From NCBI GenBank assembly GCA_016788865.1, contig JAEUSB010000076.1:1-56215 (forward strand): 56,215 bases of DNA. The letters are read 5' to 3'. The notes beneath the pieces are model-generated. The model had not been told where the DNA came from. It worked only from the letters and a program-made list of their open reading frames with translations, and did not search any database. Below are positions 25,327 through 32,635 of this stretch, piece by piece. Position numbers and translations under genes: made by a program. This DNA comes from Leptospirales bacterium (GTDB lineage: Bacteria > Spirochaetota > Leptospiria > Leptospirales > Leptonemataceae). Each line of letters starts with the position of its first letter. The stretch's first letter is position 1.

Positions 25327-26334
25327 TTATAATTCCTGACCCATTTTTGCCGTTGGCAGACCGCCCTTCCTGTACTGTACGGGCGCGGTGCCCGCGAACT
25401 TCAGAAATGCCTCATTGAACGATGACTTGTTGTTGAAGCCCACCTCAAAGGCGATCTCAAGGACCGATTTTTCCGTGCGCACGAGGAGTTCGCGCGCGGC
25501 CTTAATTCTGAACGAATTGACAAAAGAAAAGAACCCCATTTGGAATTCCCGGTTTATGAGCTCAGAAAGCTGATGCGGCGTGAGTTCCATCTGCCTCGCC
25601 AAAGCGGAAAGCGTGAGATTTTCGTGCGCGTACAGTTCAGATCCCATCAAGTGCTCAAGCCGAGTAAGCAACTCCTTTCTATCCAGACCATTCAATCGCG
25701 TTCGAGCGTACCTGGCCTGTACAACCTGGTTACGGATGGTAGTTGCCGTCTCCGGAAATCGAACCTTAACAAAATACAAAAGGCAAATCACCAGAGTGAT
25801 GCCGGTTTGAGCGGCTGTGTAAAGTCGCCGGTCGATCCAATTGGCCAGGAACAACAGTGATCCAATTGCGACAAAATCCAACAGGAAGATGGCGATCAGC
25901 ATCTGCGTACGGCGCTCTCGTACGTGTCTGAGAAACCGCGCGAGCATGATGGAGCACAGCAGCGAAACACAGACTGCAAGGATCATTGGGACCAACGCCC
26001 ACGCCGGAAAATAGAAATTGATCACTGCTGCAGTCGCGGCAGGCAACAGCAAGCCGGGATGCCAGATCGTGAACCGAAAATCGTCTTCGACTAACGCAAG
26101 GATTGAACCATACGCAAATGGTCCGATCAGGAGGATTGTGGGCGCGAACAGGACTGAACAGTCCTCGATGCCGGCTGTCGTCAAACCCAGGGAAATTTGA
26201 ATGACACCTACCAGAAATAGAGTGCCCGAGAACAGCCAGCGATTGCCATTGTGCACGAATTCGAACAGGCCCAGCAGGACGGCCAGAAATCCTCCGAACG
26301 CGCCAAAGGCGTTAACAAGCCAATTCAGAAGCAT
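25327..26334 (-). CDS. AraC-family regulator with multi-helix membrane domain
   Basis: 335 residues from ATG 26334, chosen for AAGGG seven bases upstream over a TTG at 26361. The first 205 residues hold about seven hydrophobic helices. The C-terminal 100 residues are an AraC/XylS DNA-binding domain with two helix-turn-helix motifs: LTLSALARQMELTPHQLSEL and SVLEIAFEVGFNNKSSFNEA, then FLKFAGTAPVQYRK. Membrane-bound AraC regulators of this form are known in several phyla and probably sense a membrane or lipid signal. The neighbouring DUF4345-like gene is the obvious candidate target. Confidence 0.88.
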   Translation of the reverse strand: MLLNWLVNAFGAFGGFLAVLLGLFEFVHNGNRWLFSGTLFLVGVIQISLGLTTAGIEDCSVLFAPTILLIGPFAYGSILALVEDDFRFTIWHPGLLLPAATAAVINFYFPAWALVPMILAVCVSLLCSIMLARFLRHVRERRTQMLIAIFLLDFVAIGSLLFLANWIDRRLYTAAQTGITLVICLLYFVKVRFPETATTIRNQVVQARYARTRLNGLDRKELLTRLEHLMGSELYAHENLTLSALARQMELTPHQLSELINREFQMGFFSFVNSFRIKAARELLVRTEKSVLEIAFEVGFNNKSSFNEAFLKFAGTAPVQYRKGGLPTAKMGQEL

Positions 26335-26435
26335 CAAACAACCCTTAGCAGGGCCAATCAATTAGGGAACTTGATTTTGGAGTGATGGCCGCTCCGGAAC
26401 CCATCGGGTGCCCGGGCGGCAGAGGCAGAGCCGGA

Positions 26436-26729
26436 TTAAGCCGCGGTTGTGGCTTTTTGGGTAAGGGCAGGTTTAGAAATTACTTTTGCCGCCTTCAGGA
26501 CGGACGGATCCATTTTATATTTCTTGATGATGGCTTTGGGCCCTTTCTTATTGAGAGTGCGGAGCATACGGGCAGAGATTCGCAGCTTTACCCAGCGGTT
26601 TTCGTCCTCGAGGAAGACCTTACGAGAAACAAGGTTCACCTTGAATTTCCGCTTGGTCACTCGATGTGAGTGAGAAACTTGAGCTCCGAAGCCAGATTGC
26701 TTACCGGATAATTGACATCTGCGCGCCAT
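26436..26729 (-). CDS. rpmB: 50S ribosomal protein L28
   Basis: 97 residues. The start MARRCQLSGKQSGFGAQVSH is the L28 signature, and HRVTKRKFKVNL and WVKLRISARMLRTLNKKG fit the core. The C-terminal 20 residues are a basic Ala/Thr/Lys tail longer than in E. coli. rpmG (L33), often next to rpmB, is absent here. The gene is divergent from the PC4 gene, with 52 bases between starts. Confidence 0.95.
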   Translation of the reverse strand: MARRCQLSGKQSGFGAQVSHSHRVTKRKFKVNLVSRKVFLEDENRWVKLRISARMLRTLNKKGPKAIIKKYKMDPSVLKAAKVISKPALTQKATTAA

Positions 26730-26781
26730 GGAGCCAATGTTCTATGGAAAAGTCTACGGTCAATTCCAAAAGGAGTAAACC

Positions 26782-26997
26782 ATGCCAACTATAAAGGACA
26801 TTGAAAAGGGTGGGGGCGAAATCATCCGGATCGAGGTTTCGGAGTATAAAGGCCAGAAATACTTGAATGTCCGTGTCTGGTATACGGACAAGAATAGCGG
26901 GGAATACAAGCCAACTCAGAAAGGCGTGGCCATCAAACCCGAACAATACAAGGATTTTATGTCAGCTATCATTGCGGCAGAGGGCGAGCTGAAGTGA
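26782..26997 (+). CDS. PC4/YdbC-type single-stranded DNA-binding protein
   Basis: 71 residues, a single PC4 domain. The pattern [20 protein letters not shown] followed by [19 protein letters not shown] matches bacterial homologues of transcriptional coactivator p15/PC4 and Lactococcus YdbC, which bind single-stranded DNA as dimers. A good AGGAG site precedes the ATG. Its stop overlaps the GTG start of the next gene as GTGA. The biological role in bacteria is not well established. Confidence 0.88.
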   Translation: MPTIKDIEKGGGEIIRIEVSEYKGQKYLNVRVWYTDKNSGEYKPTQKGVAIKPEQYKDFMSAIIAAEGELK

Positions 26998-28166
26998 AAC
27001 GCAAAATCCTCTTCTGGATTTTTGGCGTTTCTTACGTATTCCTGCTTTGTTGGGCGTTTGCCCCCGTCAGGCAGACAATTAAGCTATCCGTTCTGAGCCT
27101 CTTTGGTGCCGCACGAAGTAAATTCTCTGCCGTGCCGGAGGATATCTACCTCTCAACTTTTCAACCCCATGCAGAACTAATTCCCGTGAGCATGAACGAG
27201 CCGCTTCAACCCAGGTTTGACGTGATTGAGTTTCACGGGCACCTTTTTGCTGATCGTTTTGGCGATCCACCTGCGGACCTGGCCGAGCAACTTAAGAAAG
27301 GCCGCATTCGCTACTTTGTTGATCTGGCGCTATTCACATCTACTCTCAAAGACTATCAGAAGCTGGTTGAAAAGACGAAACAGGAAAACGTTATTCATTT
27401 TGTTGGCTTCAATTGGAAGCATCTCCGTGACGGGCAGTCTGAGGATTTTGGCCAGGCTATGGCGCGTGACCTTGAAGAGTTAGCGAAGGCCGGTGTCCGC
27501 GGTGTAAAATTATGGAAGAACTTTGGTCTAATCGAGAAGACGAAAGATGGAAAGCTCCTCTCTATGGAGGACCCCAGGCTCGATCCGGTCTGGGATGTCT
27601 GCGCAAAGTACAAGCTGCTCGTGGCGATTCATACTGCGGACCCGCCTGCTTTTTTTCGACCCGTCAATCAGTTCAATGAACGTTTTGATGAGCTGGGTCG
27701 GCGTCCGGAATGGTCATTTGATTCGCCCGACGTTCCCACACTCGACGATGTGCTTGCTCAGCGGGACAGACTTTTCAAACGCCGCAAAGACGTAACCTTC
27801 GTTGCACTCCACTTTGGGGAATTGGCCCATGATCTAAAGAGAGCAGCAGCCCTTCTCGATGGTAATCCCAATGTCCACCTGGACATAGCCCAGCGAATCG
27901 ACGAATTGGGCAGACAGCCTTTCGCGACGCGCGATTTCCTAATAAAGTACCAGGACAGAATATTGTTTGGCACTGACGGCTTGCCCGACTACAAGAAGAT
28001 CAAGATCTACTGGCGATTTCTTGAAACGACCGACGAATATTTCGATTATTATCCGGTCGGTGGGAACCGAAAAGGAGTGTGGAAGATATACGGAGTTCAT
28101 TTACCAGATTCAGTTTTGAAAAAACTCTACTACAACAATGCTGCACGACTCCTCCGTCTCCAATGA
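26994..28166 (+). CDS. Membrane-anchored amidohydrolase (Amidohydro_2-like)
   Basis: 390 residues, start GTG at 26994 overlapping the previous stop. Residues about 5-25 form a hydrophobic anchor. The TIM-barrel hydrolase carries EFHGHLF (HxH metal motif), a lysine-containing [11 protein letters not shown] strand, [25 protein letters not shown] and [10 protein letters not shown] with the metal-binding Asp. The layout matches the Amidohydro_2/TIM-barrel decarboxylase group; substrate is unknown. Because of the anchor, the catalytic domain is probably periplasmic. Its 3' end overlaps the PBP gene by 29 bases. Confidence 0.85.
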   Translation: MKRKILFWIFGVSYVFLLCWAFAPVRQTIKLSVLSLFGAARSKFSAVPEDIYLSTFQPHAELIPVSMNEPLQPRFDVIEFHGHLFADRFGDPPADLAEQLKKGRIRYFVDLALFTSTLKDYQKLVEKTKQENVIHFVGFNWKHLRDGQSEDFGQAMARDLEELAKAGVRGVKLWKNFGLIEKTKDGKLLSMEDPRLDPVWDVCAKYKLLVAIHTADPPAFFRPVNQFNERFDELGRRPEWSFDSPDVPTLDDVLAQRDRLFKRRKDVTFVALHFGELAHDLKRAAALLDGNPNVHLDIAQRIDELGRQPFATRDFLIKYQDRILFGTDGLPDYKKIKIYWRFLETTDEYFDYYPVGGNRKGVWKIYGVHLPDSVLKKLYYNNAARLLRLQ

Positions 28167-30744
28167 CCAGCGAAAGTTCGTCCATTCTTGCCCTGCGTGC
28201 AAGAACCGCTACCGCGTTACCATCCAGGTAAAGGTCCGGCGTATTCACAAGGCCGCCTGTCCACATTGCGGCAATATAAACTATTTTGACAATCGCACCG
28301 GCGCACTCGATCGGGATCCGGTTTCGACGACCGAAGTGCCAGTACCTCATTCTTCCCCGCGGTCCGGCTTTTCTACGCTGGATTTTGATAACGACGAAAA
28401 GGCGGCAAAAAAACGCGTTAAAACTGCGCGCTGGACTTTCCCGGGATTCTGGTTAAAGGGCCCTGGATCGAGCAAGAAGGGCAGTCGTTCGACTTTTGGA
28501 AATGTTGCGGACCGTATCTCCAACATTTCCCCAAGAGGGTTCATGATGATCGGCCTGGCGTTAGGCGCCATTCCAGTGATTCTTTTTCTACTGCTGATGC
28601 TAATGCCGGCTGTATTCTTACCGGAAGGTGGAGACACGTTTCTTTCCGGTCTCGATTCAGTTACAGCGAACCGAATCCTCGACAGAAATGGGAAGCTGAT
28701 AGCGGAATTGTTTTCGCACAAAACAGGCAACCTGAAAGCAAACGAGATTCCTGAGGATCTGAAGAGTATGCTCATCTTCACGGAAGATCAGGCTTTCTAC
28801 AAACACGGAGGCGTTCATTGGTCTTCGGTTGTTCGTGCTGCAGTCTACAACGTCATTTCTTTTGGCTATTCACAGGGTGGATCGACAATATCACAACAGT
28901 TGGGTCGCATTCTGTTAAGGGCCCGGCAAAAGACTCTCTTTCGGAAGCTGCGCGAAACCTCGCTGGCATTTTATCTGGAAAGCCATCTTTCAAAGGAGGC
29001 AATCCTCACAGCCTATATGAACCACGTGTATCTGGGTCACGGTGCCGTTGGAGTCGAAAACGCCGCTCGTTTCTATTTTTTAAAGGGGCCGGGGGAACTG
29101 AATTTTGCACAAATGCTTGCGATTGTTTGCCTTCCTTCCGCGCCGGAGCAGTTTTCTCCGATCAGGTATCCGGATCGGCTTGAGAAAAAGATGGATGTTG
29201 TGTTTGGCCGAATGAAACGCGAGAACTTTCCGTTGGTGGCAAACATAACGGAGGAGATGTATACTACCCAAAAGAACGCGATGCTTTCAAATCCGTCGCG
29301 CAGCCCGGGTGAAACAGTATTCGGAAACCGGGAAGATACGGCCCCCTACATAGCTGAGCATGTTCGGCTACAAATTCGCGAACTACTCGGAGCTCAGAGT
29401 GAGTTTGGTGCTGGTCTGACTGTTGAGACTACAATCGACGCCGGGTTACAGCTTGCTGCAACATCCGTAACGGCGGAATTCTTAATGGGTGCCCAAAGAA
29501 ATTTTCCACCAATTCGAAAAGGTGGTCCGGCGCTTTCCCAGAATGATACCTTGAAGCGCGCACTCACGGACGAATACATGCGTCTCGGACTGGGTGCTGT
29601 ACTTTTCGGTATGCCTTCCTCTGAGCTGTCGGATCGAACGTCTGATACTGTGCTTCAAGCAGCTGCTATCGGCGTCGATCCGCGATCCGGAGCCGTCCTT
29701 TTCATGCAGGGCGGGCGTAGCTTCCGGCGCGACAACCAGATCAACCGTGCATTGAAGATGCGGAGGCAGACAGGGAGCGCGATTAAGCCCATCATATACT
29801 CGGCTGGAATAGAGTCCGGGGAAATCACCGCTGCAACTCGGCTGGACGACTCTCCTGTGTTTGTCTTTCAGGGAGGCGAGGGAAAGAAGGAATTCTGGCT
29901 CCCCGAGAACATCACCGGCGAATACCAGGGCAAAATCGCCGCTCGCGAAGCTCTCGCGCAATCGAGAAACGTACCCGCAATCCTCGTCGGTCGGGCAGTG
30001 GGTCTACCTCGCCTGTCAGAGCAATTCAAGAAGTTCTTTTTCCAGGATTCAGACGTCTACGGGCAAAGGTTTCGCATGGATGAGACCGTAGCGATAGGTT
30101 CGCTCGAAATGTCACCTCTGGAGATGGCGGTTGCCTTTGGGGCGTTCGCGGATAACGGCAACGTTCGGCGCCCCTACATGATTCTCAAGATCAAGGATGC
30201 CCAGGGCAAGGTTCTATTCGATGGGGCAAATCGCGATGAGTTTGGGACCAGGCTCGAGGTTTCATCACGCGCGATTCCCGGGGATGTGGCTGAAGTGATG
30301 TCGAGCATGCTGAGGGATTCTGCGCGATTCGCCAACACTGGCGTTTATCCGGGTGTGCTGATGGGAAAAACGGGCACGACTAACGACTATAGAGATGCGT
30401 GGTTTGTCGGGGCAATTCCAGGTCTTTCGGCCGCCGTTTGGGTGGGGTATGACAATCAGAGCTACTCCATGAGCGGCGGGATGGGAGCCAGGCTTGCCGG
30501 CCCCCTCTTTGGTCGCATTGCCCAGCGCAGCGGTTTCGCACCTAACGGTGGCTATGTGTTTGCCCCGGCCGCAGAACGGGTCCGTATTTGCAAAGAAACT
30601 GGAAAAATTGCGGGTCCCAATTGTCCTGCGATGACCGAATTTTTTGCCGCCATCCGTAAACCTGAGGAAGCGTGCGATTTGCACGGTGCCAACGGTCGCC
30701 AGGATCGAAAGGAAGATCTGAGTCGTCAGACAGACTTTCAATGA
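28138..30744 (+). CDS. Class A penicillin-binding protein with N-terminal zinc ribbon
   Basis: 868 residues. Residues 18-44 form a Cys4 zinc ribbon (CPAC at 18-21, CPHC at 41-44), followed by a basic linker and one membrane helix (about 134-161). The GT51 transglycosylase domain has FTEDQAFYKHGG (catalytic Glu216) and GGSTISQQLGR. The transpeptidase domain has the nucleophile in TGSAIKP, the second motif SRN, and KTGTTNDYRDAWF. It polymerises and crosslinks peptidoglycan. The zinc ribbon would be cytoplasmic. The start at 28138 lies inside the amidohydrolase gene with no clear ribosome-binding site, suggesting coupling. Confidence 0.94.
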   Translation: MLHDSSVSNDQRKFVHSCPACKNRYRVTIQVKVRRIHKAACPHCGNINYFDNRTGALDRDPVSTTEVPVPHSSPRSGFSTLDFDNDEKAAKKRVKTARWTFPGFWLKGPGSSKKGSRSTFGNVADRISNISPRGFMMIGLALGAIPVILFLLLMLMPAVFLPEGGDTFLSGLDSVTANRILDRNGKLIAELFSHKTGNLKANEIPEDLKSMLIFTEDQAFYKHGGVHWSSVVRAAVYNVISFGYSQGGSTISQQLGRILLRARQKTLFRKLRETSLAFYLESHLSKEAILTAYMNHVYLGHGAVGVENAARFYFLKGPGELNFAQMLAIVCLPSAPEQFSPIRYPDRLEKKMDVVFGRMKRENFPLVANITEEMYTTQKNAMLSNPSRSPGETVFGNREDTAPYIAEHVRLQIRELLGAQSEFGAGLTVETTIDAGLQLAATSVTAEFLMGAQRNFPPIRKGGPALSQNDTLKRALTDEYMRLGLGAVLFGMPSSELSDRTSDTVLQAAAIGVDPRSGAVLFMQGGRSFRRDNQINRALKMRRQTGSAIKPIIYSAGIESGEITAATRLDDSPVFVFQGGEGKKEFWLPENITGEYQGKIAAREALAQSRNVPAILVGRAVGLPRLSEQFKKFFFQDSDVYGQRFRMDETVAIGSLEMSPLEMAVAFGAFADNGNVRRPYMILKIKDAQGKVLFDGANRDEFGTRLEVSSRAIPGDVAEVMSSMLRDSARFANTGVYPGVLMGKTGTTNDYRDAWFVGAIPGLSAAVWVGYDNQSYSMSGGMGARLAGPLFGRIAQRSGFAPNGGYVFAPAAERVRICKETGKIAGPNCPAMTEFFAAIRKPEEACDLHGANGRQDRKEDLSRQTDFQ

Positions 30745-30772
30745 TGGCGTCCTTAGTCAGCGAGAGGAAAAC

Positions 30773-31093
30773 ATGGATATTAAGAAAGTCGATCATCGAA
30801 AACTTGTTCAGGTCGTTCAACAACTAAAGACGGAACCAGAACGCACCCTGGGCGTATATGTGCTGGACGGTTGGCGTGTGCAAATTAGCCGCTACAAACA
30901 AACCAGTGCTCAGCGGGTGCGTGCACTCTATAATCGTCGCCGTGAAATGGGATTATGCATTCTTTGCGGAAAAAAAGTCTCGAAGGTTAACCCTACTAAC
31001 GGAAAGCTATACCGCCTTTGTGAAACCCATCGAAGAGAAATCGATTTCCAGAAGAACAAGAAGGATAAGAGCCGGCGCGCGCGCCGGGGTTAG
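30773..31093 (+). CDS. Small basic protein with a putative zinc knuckle
   Basis: 106 residues. A Lys/Arg-rich alpha-helical start is followed by LCILCGKKVSKVNPTNGKLY and RLCETHRREI, giving Cys-x2-Cys and Cys-x2-His as a likely zinc site, then a basic tail (KNKKDKSRRARRG). This suggests nucleic-acid binding. I do not recognise the family. A good AGAGGA site precedes ATG 30773, 28 bases after the PBP gene. Confidence 0.72.
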   Translation: MDIKKVDHRKLVQVVQQLKTEPERTLGVYVLDGWRVQISRYKQTSAQRVRALYNRRREMGLCILCGKKVSKVNPTNGKLYRLCETHRREIDFQKNKKDKSRRARRG

Positions 31094-31863
31094 TCATCTT
31101 GCCTCCGCGAAGCTGCGGGGGTGGATTGCCAGGTGGCCCGGGTCCTGGCTGTTAATTTGTCTTTGCCTCCTCAGCGGCCGGACGCTCCACGCCCAGCAGG
31201 GAGCGTTCTTTGGGGCCTTCACGGTCGCTGGGGGAAGTCTTCAGGGGGAGCTGGTCTCGCGCATCAATGATCGTGAGACGTTTCGCCTCAGGCAACTGGC
31301 ATTCTTGCAGATCAATCAGGTAGACCGTCGAAACATTCAGCTGCTTACTTTGAATAGTCTCCCGGAGCGTCCGGGCCGCTTCACGGAAGGCGGATTTGCT
31401 TTTGAATACTTACTTTTCGATTGGTTTGGCATAGGTAAGACTTTTGCCTGGCAACGAGGGCAGGTATCAAACGTCCAAGGCTATCAAACGTTTTTAAGAG
31501 ACACAACCCTGCTTGCGATGCTGCTCTTTCCCGACGCTCATGCAAATGCGCCACCTGGACTACTTGAAGCAGCCGCGGCCTCTCGCAAAACCGTATACAC
31601 ACGAATATCATCGAGTGGTATCGTATGATTTAACCTTCCATTTTCCGGGGGAGATTTTTCGACCTTTCGTTCGCGTTTCAGGCGATCCCTTTTCCAGAAC
31701 ATTTGGTGGCGCCTCCGGCCTCTGGCTGAGAGGGCCTGGAATTGCATTTGTTACCTTAGAAGCATTTGTACTTAACCTCGAGTTGGCAACCAACGTGAGC
31801 AAAAAGAGCTATCCGGCTTCGGAATACGGTATTCGATTCGGCGCAGGAGTTCGATTGAGATGA
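31094..31863 (+). pseudogene. Exported beta-rich (outer-membrane type) protein gene, frame-disrupted
   Basis: Two reading frames together look like one exported protein. The first (to about 31600) has a signal-peptide-like region (WLLICLCLLSGRTLHA) and beta-type segments (LRQLAFLQINQVDRRN, GFAFEYLLFDWFGIGKTF). The second (about 31580-31863, shifted by one base) continues with VVSYDLTFHFPGEIFRPFVR and ends YGIRFGAGVRLR, like a barrel terminus. The switch probably lies near 31585-31600 around GCAAAACC. No ATG, GTG or TTG starts the first frame in a suitable place. The final ATGA overlaps the next start, so the reading frame context is still operon-like. Confidence 0.6.
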
Positions 31864-32624
31864 ACGATCTGGAAAAATCGGAACGAGCGTTCTATGACGA
31901 TCTACTGGAAACCATGCGTCAGACCGGAGAGATCGGCGATGTCTTTCCACGGATGGTGGCGTATAACGTCCCTGCTTATGTACTCGGTGTATTCTGGCCC
32001 GAGGAAAAACGCCGCTTGATTGACTCGGGAGAATTCCCTGCTTTTTGTATTGCGGAGACCGGTTGGAAGGGTCGTATCGAAAACATTTCTTCACGTTTGA
32101 GCACCGAAGAGGGTAATGTTCTACGGTTTGAGAAATCCTATGTGATGGAGTGCGACACGATGTACATTGTGGCCAACACGGACTCCGGTCTGGCGCTTTG
32201 CCGCGTGCCACGGAATAACTCCACTCAGACATGGACTAGCAGACAAGAGCCGTCCGTTGTATTCAAATCCTCTGACGGTAAGGTGACGCGTGACCATTTC
32301 GTTGTGAAGGGTCTGCTGACGCTCGCCGCTAACCAATTCTTGCCATTATCAAGGCGGCAGTATACAGTTGCCGGGATTACTATTCCCCGGCGCGAAATCT
32401 CCGGGATTGCCCTCCTCAGCCTGGCTTTGCTTGAGCACCACGGGATTTCGGTCGAGGAAATGAACTCACGTCGCAGCGCGCTCCTCGAAAAGCGCAGTGA
32501 AGGATTGGACAAGGATTCGGTCACAATCGCGACAGAGATTTTTAGATTCTTTCAGAAGAAAGCGGAAGGCATTCACTTACATCCTTTCTGGGAAAGGGCG
32601 GCCGGGATGTACCGGACTGCGTGA
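31860..32624 (+). CDS. Protein of unknown function, distant acyl-CoA-dehydrogenase-like features
   Basis: 254 residues, coupled to the preceding gene by an ATGA overlap. The middle (AFCIAETGWKGRI, VLRFEKSYVMECDTMYIVAN) is loosely like the flavin-contacting part of acyl-CoA dehydrogenases (ITEPxxGSD, GxKxxITNxxxAD), and RRQYTVAGITIPRREISGIA follows where the helical domain would begin. The protein is shorter than those enzymes (about 380) and the resemblance is weak. It runs to within 11 bases of the convergent helicase gene. Treat function as unknown. Confidence 0.65.
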   Translation: MNDLEKSERAFYDDLLETMRQTGEIGDVFPRMVAYNVPAYVLGVFWPEEKRRLIDSGEFPAFCIAETGWKGRIENISSRLSTEEGNVLRFEKSYVMECDTMYIVANTDSGLALCRVPRNNSTQTWTSRQEPSVVFKSSDGKVTRDHFVVKGLLTLAANQFLPLSRRQYTVAGITIPRREISGIALLSLALLEHHGISVEEMNSRRSALLEKRSEGLDKDSVTIATEIFRFFQKKAEGIHLHPFWERAAGMYRTA

Positions 32625-32635
32625 CGGACGACTCG

